Below, piece by piece: positions 22,774-34,389 of a stretch of 64,000 nucleotides of DNA (its first letter is position 1; every line of letters starts with the position of its first letter). This DNA is from Hexactinellida sp. DTS-2022 (lineage: Eukaryota > Porifera > Hexactinellida). Made by a program: the position numbers and the translations under genes. The stretch lies in assembly GCA_028753945.1 (NCBI GenBank), contig JAPNXP010000002.1:1054001-1118000 (forward strand), written 5' to 3'. The notes beneath the pieces were generated by a model, which saw only the letters and a program-made list of their open reading frames with translations, made no database searches and was not told where the DNA came from.

Positions 22774-22886
22774 AAAAATCCAAAATTGCAGCTGTGCCGC
22801 CGCATTTCCCTTTGTAGGCACTATCTTTTGGTGGCTACTGGCTAGGAAGGATAGTGCCTCCAAAGGAACATGCTGTCGAACAGCTG
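22774..22886. repeat. Hairpin repeat, copy 10 (right arm truncated)
   Basis: 'aaaaatccaaaattgcagct' starts the left arm. The inner blocks face each other around 'ttttggtggctactggctag'. The right arm ends after 'catgctgtcgaacagctg' without the outer 'caattttggattt'. Confidence 0.8.
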
Positions 22887-22899
22887 AAACAGCTGAAAC

Positions 22900-23410
22900 T
22901 TCAATAATCTTTGAGATAGTGAGTCATTACCTAATAATGAATTAAGTGTTAATTAGGCATAGAAAATGTATTATCAATGAATAGGAAGTTACCAATTCCG
23001 GATAGATCAGTACCAGCCTAGTTTGCATAACATTCATAGTTTTTGAGTTATGGCACATTTAGGAAATATACATTTTCCATGGCAACCGAGGAATGTGTAA
23101 CATTCCATTTATAATTTCGATATATTTTATTCTACTACTTCTGGGTATAACCTTGTTCCAATTTTGAACATTTATAACGCGTTTAACTATGTTAAAAGTA
23201 TGCTAGAAAAACAAGATAATTCGCAACCAAAATTACCATAACGTCATCAGATGATGACATATCACAATTCTGAAGGGTGCTATGTATACCTGGATACCAT
23301 ATTCCTATATAGTTATAATACACTTTTCAGCTCTATCATTGCTAATTATTGGAATAAAGATCAATTCTCCATTTTTCAATGCACTTTAAGTAATCCATGG
23401 TACACAAATT
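22900..23410 (+). repeat. ~0.5-kb repeat, inverted relative to 51.0-51.5 kb
   Basis: The block from 'ggaagttaccaattccgg' through the open frame YVYLDTIFLYSYNTLFSSII to 'taatccatgg' matches the reverse complement of about 51,060-51,500. A short piece (22,905-22,960) matches 51,515-51,570 in direct orientation, so the repeat was also rearranged. The frame shared by both copies stays open for about 50 codons. Confidence 0.8.
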
Positions 23411-23520
23411 TTCGCCTAGCAAGTCAGGCCTTGTATACCGAAGGTCACGTAGTAATATATATTTATTATTTAGCTGAACAATTTATTAATCATATGTTCA
23501 TCAATATCGTTCCTAGTTAA

Positions 23521-23845
23521 GAGGATATTGCGAATTTAGTGATAATTATGATGAAGTAATAGAACAAAAATATGGAATTGACCATATTTGGGTGTGACCA
23601 CGCCTTTTTGCCAGAATTAGGGCGGGGAGTGAGTTTTTGAACCTTGAAATTGTCATTTTTGAATTCAGAGCCAAAAGATTGTGTTAGATACCAAATTTAG
23701 TGACTAAAAATACAGAATTGACCATATTTTCAGTCATACAATGTTCAGCCTATGCATTTTTGACTGTGGTTTGGCTTTGTCGCGTCCGGTAATATAGTAG
23801 TCCGTGGTCTGAATGTCATCTACAAGTGGTGAATGGTAGGGATCT
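23521..23845. other. No recognisable feature
   Basis: AT-rich, no termini, no coding signal seen. Confidence 0.4.
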
Positions 23846-23890
23846 TTAACGTATTTTTATAAATTCGCCATGATCGACACAAATACTTAC

Positions 23891-24430
23891 ATTACCATCC
23901 TGTTTTGTTCCATAGACAGCAGGAGCTAACGAAGGGTTGTTACTCTCTTTGAAATTTCCATTTTCCAGCATCGACTTTAACTGCTGATCTCCCTGTGGCT
24001 GATAATGCACTGGATTTCTTCGCGTGTGCTTACGAAAAGGGCGGCTATCTCCAGTGCTATTTTTATGACATGACAAGTATTTTCGTCCAGAAGTTGTAGA
24101 GAAACAATCTTTAAATTTGTCAGGTCGTTCTGACAATTCTTTTGAGTGAGATGGAATATCAAACTCTATTCTTTCGTCGAAACATGGAAAATAACATTCA
24201 TCACATCCTCCAGCCATATAATGAGTTGATTCCTCATTAGATAACATTGCAGATGATAAAGGTGTTTCTTGCACCAGATAGGCCTGATTTCTTACATTTG
24301 CATTTTCTTTCTCAAGGAGTTTATCAGTTGAGATAGAGATAGTAATTTTTCTCGGATGTAATTAAGTGCCAGGAGAATACCGAGACCAATCCAATTTTAC
24401 TTTTCTTATATCAGGTGATTCAATAGTTCC
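23891..24430 (-). pseudogene. Candidate exon of an unidentified gene
   Basis: The minus-strand text starts in one frame (GTIESPDIRKVKLDWSRYS, about 24,425-24,365) and shifts at about 24,360 to a long open frame. That frame runs through ISISTDKLLEKENANVRN, a Cys-containing patch (GGCDECYFPCFDERIEF) and QQLKSMLENGNFKESNN to a GTAAGT donor at 23,890. It is about 170 codons in the second frame with polar, non-repetitive composition, so it looks like real coding sequence. The frame change means either a missed intron or a pseudogene. It is on the same strand as the EGF-like exons below it, so the two may belong to one gene, but the splice phases I can see do not prove that. No family is recognised. 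Confidence 0.4.
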
Positions 24431-24628
24431 ACTACAAAAATTAAGATGTACCTTGTGTCAAATCAGGAAGTTAGTGCAACATTGCATAAATTTCAAATAG
24501 TTCGAATTTCAAGAAAATGGAAAAAGCTCAAATTGTAAATTGAGCAATGAGCCATAAATGGGAATAGTGTGATTTTCCCTGAATAAAAAATAGTTCGACT
24601 GACAAAATCGCAATTAATTTTAATTAAC

Positions 24629-25585
24629 TAACATAAATTGAAAATACTTAACAGTATAGGAATTGGAAAGTATTTGACTTTGGATATAGTTTAACATTGA
24701 ATAAATCAGAAATATCTCGATTGGAAAAAAGGAGGCAATTGTTTGATTGTTTTTCTGTTCTGTCCCATAATTAATCGGGCCAAAGTGCTCCTTTGGCTTT
24801 TTACTTATTTCCTGCTTCCTATATAGACTACTCCTATACAATTCACGAATCAGGTTCCAGTCAATACACCTTTTCCTGGCGGGGTATGTACATTTCCGTT
24901 TTTCAGTTTGATTAAATATTCTTTTTGACTGTAACCTATTACTAAGTTAATGACTTGTGGATTTAATATCACAAATACATTCTATAAAATGTGTGTCGAA
25001 ACCGTTAATATTTTCGAGTTTATATAGATAGAGTCCTTAGGTCTCAATCGCTTTGTTCTTCTCAACCTTTCTACCATTTTCCATAGTTTTAACTTGTTTA
25101 TCAATAATACCAGTTGAAAGCTAAATTCTAGATCAATTTTGCATTTTCATTAATCTTTTTACATATTTGTGTAAAACATCAACAACAAATATTCAAATAG
25201 AAATTTTTAAACGAGAAATTCGTGTTCAGCATTCTTGTTTACTTATAATACTTGTTGAAAGCTAACTTCTAGGTTGATTTTAAATTATCATTTATTTGTT
25301 TATATTAATAATAATAATTTAATAATATAATAATAATAATATTAATAATAATAATCTATTCCCCCATCACTTTAATACAATCCGGACAAACAAACAAACA
25401 AACACACAAACACACTACAATCGAGATTTAGATGTGTGAACGATTTAATTCCAAATTGCAATATCATCGACTTTCTGCATAGTGGTGGGAAACTTCTTAC
25501 ATATACCATTACATAAACATAACATTGCCTTTTTGAAAACGTTTTAAAATCCCTTAGAATAGCCTTTATGTTTTGTTATTCAGAT
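24629..25585. repeat. ~1-kb direct repeat, copy 1 (Helitron-like end)
   Basis: Matches 48,195-49,223 almost throughout, including 'cccccatcactttaataca' and a CAAACAAACAAAC run. Read on the minus strand, the run plus 'TCTAAATCTCGATTGTAG' resembles a Helitron 5' end. Relative to copy 2 this copy lacks the 'aacggccgctatgcagcc' hairpin segment near 25,060. Confidence 0.8.
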
Positions 25586-25904
25586 CAGGGTTTATCTTGT
25601 AATTTCTAGACTGGCACTTGTTTAAGATACGTTGAGTTTTATGTCACCCTAAGGGTGTCAGCTATAATACATTCCAGTATAAGTCAATGATGAGGCATTA
25701 TCTAAGAGATAAATTTGTCTGGTTTCAAAACAGGGATTAATCCAGGAAATTATATAACCAAAAAATCTTGCCAGAGACGTGGCAGCAAATTTAGTGCCAA
25801 CCCGGCATCCAAATGGAATCACAAAGCCAAAGCCAGCACCTTTGCACCTCAACCGAAACCTGGTTGGCACCTAAGTGCCGGCCAGGCACCTAGATAAACC
25901 CCTG
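25586..25904. mobile_element. hAT-type miniature element, degraded TSD
   Basis: CAGGGTTTATCTTG / 'tagataaacccctg' ends. The flanks ATTCAGAT and ATTTTGAT agree at 6 of 8 positions. It ends repeat copy 1; in copy 2 a different element starts at the same place (49,223). Confidence 0.7.
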
Positions 25905-26127
25905 ATTTTGATACATAAATCATTGCAATAATATCTCAGCATATACGTACTTTGTATTCATTTTCTGAAAAATGTATTACAAAGGTCTCATAACCTCGAG
26001 TTTGTATAGAGAAATTTGAAATTTGCATATTTGTATATCTCTCATAGTGGGGCAGCATAACAGCCATATTGGCATGAATTGTTCAATTTTTGATGCAAGC
26101 ATGAAAATTGGCACAGACATGGATAAA

Positions 26128-27081
26128 TCTATATAATATAAAGTTGTCTGTGTGTGTGTGGATCCTCTGAGAGTTCTCAACAGATCTGAACCAAATTTTG
26201 TATGTCACTTAGGAGTTACCCAACCACCCTGAATAAGGAGTTTCTAAGAGATACCTACATTTCTCGCGGAGTTAACTCGAAATATATGATTTTTTTGGCA
26301 CCTTCCCATACATTTCAATGGGAACCGACCTTGACCTATCAGATTGCAGAGTTTTCACATTATTCTGACTCGAGTTTTATTGGTCTATAATTCAATGGGT
26401 CAACTGTGTATGAAAGAAAACAACTATTGAATGTCCCTTGCTATAGCTGAGATGATTTAACCAATAAAATTTCAGCTTGCATTGAGTTGTTAATAGTCTC
26501 ATTCCTATGGTCCCCGTAATATTAATACATCCCAGATTTAGGACTCCATGACATAATACAGAGGGAAACATAACAACATACTAACTAACTGGAATTCACT
26601 TTCTACAATTGATTTATTAGAGAACATAATGGATACACCATGCATGACATAACACAGAGGAAAAAACATAACAACATACTAACCAACTGGAATTCACAGC
26701 TTACAACTAATCTAACTATACAGGACAGATTAATTTTCCCTGCACAATTCTGGGTACTGTCAAGTCAGGAAGTACGTAAATTTCAAGTTTCATTTTTACA
26801 ACACTCTGAGCCCCAATAATGACAAATGATACTTCGAATATACAGTTATCTTCTGTACTTCCCAAGTGGTTATACCACTAAAGAAGCACATATATAACAA
26901 GTTCGTTGGAACATAATGATATTTTGCAGGAACTAGCAAGAAGCCTTTTTGTGGCGGAGGGCGGCGCTTCGGCTATTAGTAATACTATCGTATCGATAAC
27001 ATATGTAAATATGATTATTTACTCATTATAAGACATCCCGTGAATTTGAATACCGCGGCGAAGCGCGGGTACCAGGCTAGT
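26128..27081 (+). mobile_element. Non-autonomous Helitron
   Basis: 5' TCTATATAATATAAAGTTGT followed by a TG run. The 3' end is CCGCGGCGAAGCGCGG (hairpin) then GGTACCAGGCTAGT. The expected trailing T is an A here, a mild departure. Inside, a ~100-bp block ('cataacaacatactaac..aactggaattcac') is duplicated at about 26,545 and 26,648. Confidence 0.75.
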
Positions 27082-29546
27082 ATATTATAAGAAGATATGG
27101 GTATGGAGAAATCACGAAATTTTGATGTTTTCAAGATGACGGCCAAGAATTTTCGGAATGGTTCGGACTAAAGCCCGCTCTCGAAATTACTTGTTAAATG
27201 ACCTCGTAGTGTGACAAAGCAGGAAGGCATGTCATTCTCCCTTCGTTCACTGGCGGACCTCGCCACATGATGGGCCTGTATCAAGACGCGATGGCAATTG
27301 TTCGTAGGTTCGGAAAGCCCCATCTGTTCGTGACCTTCACATGTAATCCGATGTGGCCGGAAATCCAGAAAGCGTTGGAGCCAGGACAAATGGAGGATCG
27401 TGGCGACATATCCAGGTTGTTCGAACTCAAGAAGGATGCTTTGATGGATGATATTCGTAACGGCGCCTTCGGGCCTCTGGCAGCTCACTGTTACACAATT
27501 GAGTTCCAGAATCGAGCGAAGGAGAGCGCTTCTACTTGCGTATACTTCTCACGCATGTGCGTGGCGCCAAAAGTTTCATCGAGCTTCGGACTGTTTATGG
27601 TCATGCCCCGTGTGAGATCTTCAAGGAAGCCTGTCGTCTGCGGGGGCTGCTTGATGATGACAGCGAGTGGGACACGTGCCTTCAAGAGGCTGCTACTCAC
27701 ACCAGTGCGCAGCTTATAAGACAGTTGTTCGTATCGATACCCTATTCTGCGAGCCAACTGATCTACCTGCTATCCTCGAGGCTCATTCGGATGCGATGAC
27801 AGAGGACTTCGTGCACCGATTTCGGACGAGACAACCTGATCTGCCTGTTGATCAAGTATTGCATGGAGCCAGGCAGTGTCTTCTACACGACCTACAGCGC
27901 CGACTGAACGCCAACAATAGCAGTTTGTCTGCATTTCACTTGATTGGTCCCAAGGCTGAGCGGCCGCTTCTCCCTCTGGATGGTGACGATGACGAATTCA
28001 CAGAAGAAGTCCTGGAGCGGCTACGTGATGAGATAACCGCCAGGGAAGAGTCCCTTACGCCCGACCAACGTCTTGCATACGATATACTGAAGGGAAAGAT
28101 CGAACGGAACGAAGGCGGTATTGTTATCGACGCCCCCGGTGGGACTGGCAAGACGTACCTGCTCAACCTATTGCTCATATACTCAACGCTCAATGGAAAG
28201 TTGACACTGGCCACTGGAGCTCTGGGATTGCAGCAACTCTATTGAAAAGTGGAACTACAGCTCTCAGGGCTTTCAAGCTTCCTATTCTCGCAAATGGAAT
28301 CTCAATGTGCGGCTTCAAACGGATTGATGCAGCCGGGAGGCGAATTCGGGAGGCATCTATCTTGGTGTGGGATGAAGCCCCCATGCAGCACCGCTGGAAT
28401 TTGGAGGCCTTAGACCGCTCTGTGCGAGATGCAATGAAGGAGTCGGGTCAACCCATGCCCCTGCAGCCGTTCGGAGGGAAGCTGCTCATTCTTAGCGGTG
28501 ACTTTCGTAAGATTCTGCCTGTGGTGAAGCGTGGAGTGCGATCCCAGATCGTCAACGCTTGCATTACAAAGTCTGAGCGACTGTGGTCGCAGACGCAGAT
28601 TATTCACTTGACGACTAACATGGCGTACGGAATCTGCTTCCCAGATCCAAGAGTACGCAGACTGGCTGCTTCGGCTCGGTGAGGGACGGATCCCTGTAGC
28701 TGCAGGCTTTGACCCAAATTCCAACATTGTGGCTTCCCTCGCGAGCTTATCCTGCAGGCCGAGATTAACGAACAGAGCGAGGCCGACATGCTGATCGACC
28801 ACGTGTACGCGGGGATCGAGGAAACGGCCAACCACGCTAACCCTGAATGGTATGCAGAGCGTGGTATTCTCGGAGGGACCAACTAAGTGATAGATGAGAT
28901 GAACTTCAAGGTACTCAGTCGGCTGCCCGGCGATGAGGTGATCCTGCTAAGCGCAGACTCTGTGGCTGAATCAGAACAGCAGATGGCGATCCCCACAGAA
29001 TTTCTCAACACCCTCACTCCATCCGGGATCCCACCTCACGAGCTGCGGTTGAAGGTGAACGCTCCATCATGCTCCTGCGGAACATGAGCCCAAAAAACGG
29101 TCATTGTAATGGCACACGCTACATCATCACTGCTATCCATGGCACTCGACTGATCGAAGCGAAGATAATCAGCGGTGACCATGCGGCAAACCGCATCCTC
29201 ATTCCTCGAATTCCAATGCAGCCCTCTGACAAGGACTTCCCGTTCACTCTGAAAAGGCGCCAGTTCCCTGTGCGACCGTGTTTTTGTATGACAGTGAATA
29301 AAAGTCAGGGGCAGAGTTTCAAGCGCGGGCGTATATTTGCCAAAGCCCCTCTTCACACATGGACAGTTGTATGTAGCCGCATCACGAGTTGGTGACCCGA
29401 GGGCAATCCGGTTTGTAATTAACCAGGCTTCATACAAACCGCTGATGGCAAAAGCAGGGAGTAAGCGTGCCGTACAGCTGGACCAGAAATATATCACAAA
29501 TATTGTATATCAAGAAGTATTTAATTATCTAACCTGTAATCAATAA
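27082..29546 (+). pseudogene. Helitron Rep/helicase gene, decayed and internally deleted
   Basis: Order of surviving parts: VILPSFTGGPRHM at about 27,235; DAMAIVRRFGKPHLFVTFTC (Rep-side Helitron_like_N domain) to about 27,510; an abrupt jump to LRILLTHVRGAKSF, a helicase-side segment. The Rep catalytic HxH/YY region is deleted. Next come RTVYGHAPCEIFKEACRLRG, LTPDQRLAYDILKG and Walker A DAPGGTGKT at about 28,130. Walker B ILVWDEAPM is near 28,365, then GGKLLILSGDFRKILPV. FLNTLTPSGIPPHELRLKV, MTVNKSQGQSF and HGQLYVAASRVGDPRAIRF end the Pif1-type (SF1B) helicase, with a stop at 29,546. At least seven frame changes occur (near 27,525, 27,720, 28,235, 28,640, 28,740, 29,070 and 29,330). It begins directly after the 3' end of the Helitron at 26,128-27,081. 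GC content is clearly above the surroundings. Confidence 0.92.
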
Positions 29547-29803
29547 CATTATAAACAACAATCATTTGCTTTAACTTCTCAAATAGGTAAGAATAGTAGA
29601 ATTGGGAGTCGCCCCCTCCCGTTTTCCGACTTATTCGAATGCACACAGTTAATGGTGACTAATTCGTCGCATGGCGACGGGTCACTGGCTTGCAATAGTT
29701 ATTAATCTAAATTGAATTAAAATATAATATTTGAATTCAGCGCACTCGATAACCCCAATCTAATTGGATAGCGTCTCTCTATATGTTAAATACAGACTGA
29801 ATA
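29547..29803. other. Downstream of the Helitron gene, possible terminus
   Basis: A small stem 'cgtcgcatggcgacg' (about 29,666-29,680) follows 'gactaatt'. It could be part of a Helitron 3' end but the order does not fit the usual hairpin-then-CTRRT pattern. Nothing else is seen. Confidence 0.3.
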
Positions 29804-29955
29804 AGAGGCGTAGCCAGGGTGCGGCACTTGGGGCATAGGCCGCACCCAAAATAATTGTGCCCACAAAAATGCCCATTAGTATAATACTATAGTGCGGAAA
29901 TGCCGCAACCATAATCTACCAGTGCCGCACCTTCATGCAGGCCTGGCTACGCCTC
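29804..29955. mobile_element. Miniature element with AGAGGCGTAGCCAGG ends
   Basis: 'agaggcgtagccaggg' and 'cctggctacgcctct' are inverted repeats, with 'gtgcggcac' blocks inside. No clean target duplication was found. Confidence 0.75.
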
Positions 29956-29964
29956 TGCGTCACT

Positions 29965-30458
29965 GAATTAAGAATAATTATAATTACGTCAGTATATTAT
30001 TAGTACAAGAGTACTCTTGCAGAAGAAAAAAATCACATAATCTGTCGTTGTTATGGAATGTAAAATCTTAGTTTTCAATTAGAAAATAGAAGCCTACTCG
30101 ATCTCACAAGTTAAATCAATATTATAATAACGAGTTGAAACAATAGAATTAGATTTAACACTTTCAATTGAACTGAAGTGTTAGTAAACAAAGGAAATTT
30201 GCAACTCAATAGTGGCACAAACGAAGCGCCATTTCAAAATTCGTGTACTGTGAAAAGGTGTAGAATTAAATTCTCTATCGAATGCATATAAATTGAATAT
30301 TCGGGTACTATTTATTGTTCCTGTTTCAATATTAAACAGGTGCAAAAATGTGTCCAAAAAAGTTTAATAAAAAATCGTGACCCCAGGTGCACATCTGTAA
30401 CCCATGAGACACGTATGCTGAAAATTTGTGCTCTTAGTTAATAAAAATCTGTTCTGAA
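29965..30458 (-). repeat. Type A array-unit fragment, reversed
   Basis: Reverse complement of the type A unit (compare 975-1500), from 'gtcagtatatta' to 'aataaaaatctgttctg'. It is about 500 bp without its hairpin. Confidence 0.85.
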
Positions 30459-30528
30459 TATGGTGATAATTTGTCCAAAAATCCCATGTCCCCACCATTA
30501 TCACTATATCCATTATGTACTGTAATAA
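30457..30528. repeat. Fragment of the 21.37-kb outer element family
   Basis: 'attatcactatatccattat' and 'gtactgta' match the right end of the element at 21,371-21,945. Confidence 0.6.
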
Positions 30529-30576
30529 GTTTAATGATTATTATAGGATCCCGGACCCGGGAGAAAAAGGAGCATC

Positions 30577-30745
30577 CTTATATGTAGACCGTCTAGAAAT
30601 AGACGGTCTATAAAAGCCCATACAAATAAGCCAAAAATTTGTAGACCGTCTATAAATTCTGTAGACCACTTGCCCTGCTTTTTATGGGTAATACTAATGC
30701 ATAGGGAATAAAACCTGGTCTATTTCTAGACGGTCTACATATAAG
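30577..30745. mobile_element. 169-bp miniature element with long TIRs
   Basis: 'cttatatgtagaccgtctag' and 'ctagacggtctacatataag' are perfect inverted ends. 'gtagaccgtctata' repeats internally. No clean duplication is visible. Confidence 0.85.
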
Positions 30746-31329
30746 ATATCTCGGAGAAAAAGTGATCCCTCTCTATAACACACAAGCTATAAGAATAGTC
30801 TATTTTAGTTTACATAAATATCGGCTGTACTACTAAACTTCCTATTATTAATTAAAAGCTCTCGGATGCGGCCTGGGGTCCAAGGTATAAATCTACCTTA
30901 CTACTCCATCAAATTAAAGAAGAAATTTATATTCCTAGACTCTAAAAGGAGCGTCTAGCGCTCCTGGATAAATCCTTGGTTGGTAGGTATAATAAGTAGG
31001 GACTTCAATTCTCAATAAATATTCTGTGTAACTTTATGAGGCATCCCCTATTTTATTTGAACATTCTGTTAAATGCTAGGTCATATGGCTAGGTGTAGAT
31101 ACAATGTGACTTCTTGTGATGATCTGTATGCTAAAATGTACTTGTTATAGTGCCTGTTATTATTCACGTATATGGAAAACTGTGTATTTTATCATTGAGA
31201 TTTCCAAATGTTATAATACGTAATCGATTAAGTACTATATGCTAAATACGACTTTCGCGTACGTATATTAGATTATTTACGTATTAATTAAAGAAGAACT
31301 AAGGTATCATACAACTTGGGCTATTTTTA
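30746..31329. other. No recognisable feature
   Basis: AT-rich, no coding signal or termini seen. Confidence 0.4.
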
Positions 31330-31469
31330 CTGTGGTAGCCGCTTAATCTGGATACACATAATCGAGGCGAGCTTTTTAAACCAATTCGTGCCAAATAGCA
31401 TAATTTAAATCGATAATTAACGCGACAAAATGCCTACTCCCGAGGCGTCCCGATTAAGCGCTTCTACTG
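31330..31469. mobile_element. Tigger-like miniature element
   Basis: Ends 'ctgtggtagccgcttaatct' and 'cgattaagcgcttctactg' between TA dinucleotides. The inverted match is imperfect. Confidence 0.6.
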
Positions 31470-31706
31470 TATAATAAAATTCTTTTTGGGTATTTGTTAT
31501 GTTACGCTTCCAAAGGGAATAGAGCAGCTTGTGAATATAATATACAATTGAATGTTGCTTGTAATAACCAAATTTGTTGTTAAAATGATGTTTGGCTGTT
31601 AACAGCTCCTATTTTCTGTTAGCAGTAAACAGCTCTCAAGTGGCTGTTAATAATACCATAAACTTTGTGCCCGTGATCGCTAGATCAGTCTTCTTTTTAC
31701 TGAGTG

Positions 31707-32104
31707 CAAGGCTAGATTCGGTTAACCGGCTAACCAGTTAACGGTTAGAGATTTTATTAACCAGTTAGCCGGTCTGTTGAATATCAGCAGAGTTATTGGG
31801 AAATTAATATATCAAGTATTACATTTTTTGAATTTGATCAGAATATGTAGTCCTAAATCCATTTCTCATCATCACTTAAAAATTTTCTTGGACAACATTG
31901 ATTTAAATTTACCTAAAGCACGAAAAGTATCAGTTAATTTACTTATGCGGTTATACTTTATACAGCTGAGTCTTATTCTGTAGTATAATCAAATTTTTAT
32001 AAAGGATTTATTGTATTGAGTAGGATGGGCGGTTAACCGGTTAACCGTGGCGAGAAATTGAATTGTAACCGTAGCCTCAGATCGGTTAACCAACCCCACC
32101 CTTG
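31707..32104. mobile_element. hAT-type miniature element
   Basis: CAAGGCTAGATTCGGTTAAC ... 'ggttaaccaaccccacccttg', with CTGAGTG (7 bp) directly repeated at both edges (31,700-31,706; 32,105-32,111). GGTTAACC palindromes lie at both ends of the interior. It sits 60 bp upstream of the recombinase relic. Confidence 0.75.
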
Positions 32105-33362
32105 CTGAGTGATAATATCGTTTTTCTGTTTCTGTATTTGTAGCTAAGTAAAGGGAAATATCATTAGATGGCAACAGCCAGTATTCCTGAGGCTAACAGT
32201 TTTGAGTCTCAATTGATTCAAATTAAATCCGATATAGAAACTCAATTCAATTAATTGATTAATTATATGAAGGAAAGAGAGAAAGAACTTTTGAGAAAGT
32301 TTAGAAGAAACAATATTTGCGACTCAATAGTTCTTGAGGAGGGGTAAGCCAGTTTATTTAAATAGTAAGGTACATAATAAATTAAGTGCAATAATTATTT
32401 GCAATTTTTATGCTTAAATTCAGACATCACATACTAAGAAAACACAACATTTCAATAAAAAGCACAGAGGGGAAATTACTCTTAATTAAATCGAGGAGTT
32501 CCACATTGCCATTGGATACATATCTGGCTCCCGTAGAAGAACAGGTGCCGGACGAAGATTTATTAACACCAGATGAGAATAGCGGAGATGACGTAGAAGA
32601 TTCTGAAGTAGTAGCACAGGAAGAAGATTTGTTAATAACAATACAAAACAACAACGAAGATGAAAACATCCACAAAATTGCATTTCCTGATTTGACAATG
32701 TCCACCTCGGGAAACTCCTCATAGTTTGGGAATGAGACAATTAAGCAAGTCGTCTATCCCAACATTACGGAATCATTGAATAATACAACACCAGATATTA
32801 TGTTTTCATCGCCCGAATCTTCTAATCAGTATAATGAAGAAGCATTCTTTACACCACCAGAATCACTAGGAAGTGAAATAATTTACCCCCCAAAACAGAT
32901 TTTGAGGAATGGATGCTATCCATGGATGGTGGTTGTCAAACTCAGGACACTTGTTACAAGGCAAAAATTATAATCTCTAACATGTTGGACTCAATAGGAA
33001 TTCAGGATATATTGACAGCCGATAAGGTGTGCAAATATTTTACCTCCCGGCAAATGCGGAGGGAATTAACAACGAGCAGCACTGATGTATATCTCAGATA
33101 TTCTTCTTCTTTTACGCTGTTCCTTCACCAAAAGCTCAAAACCTTGTTCCCCTCAATACTTACAGTGATATAGAACAGAGGGTCCAAAGGTATGTCCCAT
33201 TTGATTATCCATTTAATATCTTACCCTAGATTAACTTATCTTTTTAAATATAGTACAACTCGTATAGTATGAGCCCCTGCGGAATAATAATTATGCATTA
33301 ATCAAATTAACCTTGCATGAACATATTTACTTTTGCAAATCTGTTTAATACATAAGTATGTA

Positions 33363-33560
33363 CATGGCCTACTATAATACGGCTATACATGCTGCCGAAT
33401 CATAGTAGAAAATAAGAGTCCAGTTTTGTAATTTCATTCTAAGCTAAACTATGCTTCCTATTGGCATAATTTACATTGTGTATGGGGTAATCAACCATTG
33501 CGAGTCCAATGGAACCACTTTTGAGATTCTGAGATTTGTGGTTAAGCTGTTTAGGCACCA
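33363..33560 (+). mobile_element. Solo left TIR of the long-TIR element (X)
   Basis: CATGGCCTACTATAATACGG onward matches 45,657-45,857 over about 195 bp. It lies in the intron between recombinase exons 2 and 3. Confidence 0.8.
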
Positions 33561-33632
33561 CACACCAACCGCGAAGCGGTTGGTGTGTGGTTGTGTCTGC
33601 CGCGAAGCGACCTAGCAAGCGAACGCGCTAGT
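33556..33632 (+). mobile_element. Helitron 3' end only
   Basis: 'accgcgaagcggttggtgtg' hairpin and the 'gcgaacgcgctagt' terminus match the Helitron at 19,301-19,781. Its 5' portion is absent and replaced by element X. Confidence 0.8.
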
Positions 33633-34389
33633 AATAATTATAGAGCAGCGTTAATAGGGGAAGTGATATTTCGAAGTGCGCAGAGGAGCAGCGTAGTACT
33701 AGGAATGAAAAAAAAAAACGAAGTTTCAAATGCCCAGGAACAGGATTCGCACGAAAAAATAGTAGTTTTCAATCATAAAACGGGGAAAATACGGCCAGCA
33801 GTTGTTTTTCTTGAAAGCCTAGCTGCTGCAGCGTTTGAGAACTTTTTTAAAGCAATACTGCCACAAATTGACAATTCAGAGAAAATAACAGTCCAATTTT
33901 TATTATCGTATAGTGGCAAACAAATCAATCATGCTGGCATACAGTGTAGCTTAAATAAGCTGATAAACTTAACAGGAGCACTAAAATAATCACATCGACA
34001 AAATCTAGAATAGCTGCGTCCACGTTCATAGCTACATCGAATCCAGAAAAAACTCAGGTGGTTGCGGACTACATGCAGCATCAAGCTAGCACAGCTGATA
34101 AATATTATAGGAAAATGGGAGGGGGAAGTCACTTGATAAATGCGTTTGATGCGATAGGGGAAATAACAAAAAATATTAAATAAAAAGTAATGTAATTATG
34201 AAATTTTAGGACAAAAGAAACAGTAAGCAGAAAGTTCAGAACAAAGGAAGCGGATAAATTATTAGAGTAGAGATCAACAATAACAAAGTGTAGTGTAACA
34301 TGTATAAGTGTGCGAGTGTGAAATGAGTGAATATTTATTATAAAGAGATTTGAAAATATGAAAATGAAATAATTTATAATAAGGAAGGG

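Larger units (their letters stand above)
32168..34268 (+). pseudogene. Crypton-like tyrosine recombinase, most complete copy
   Basis: Four exons can be followed. Exon 1 is 32,168-32,343 (ATG; one in-frame TAA at about 32,255; no zinc finger; ends CDSIVLEEG). The intron of 80 bp ends at 32,423. Exon 2 has HHILRKHNISIKSTEGKLLL, an acidic linker, a TAG at 32,722, a shift near 32,905, then the core-binding segment DFEEWMLSMDGGCQTQDTC and SSTDVYLRYSSSFTLFLHQK, up to the GTATGT donor at 33,190. Foreign DNA occupies 33,363-33,632. Exon 3 (about 33,640-34,183) has EVIFRSAQRSS (first catalytic Arg), FNHKTGK, LLSYSGKQINHAGIQCSLNK, a shift near 33,988, TSTKSRIAASTF (T-x-S-R where H-x-x-R is usual) and YMQHQASTADKYYRKMGGG (Tyr nucleophile). 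A last short exon after TTTTAG gives TKETVSRKFRTKEADKLLE. The fold assignment rests on the Arg, Arg, Tyr spacing and is an inference. Confidence 0.7.

Noticed and set aside
28410-29497. Long minus-strand frames over the Helitron helicase
   Set aside because: Antisense shadows of a GC-rich coding region whose plus strand has clear helicase motifs.
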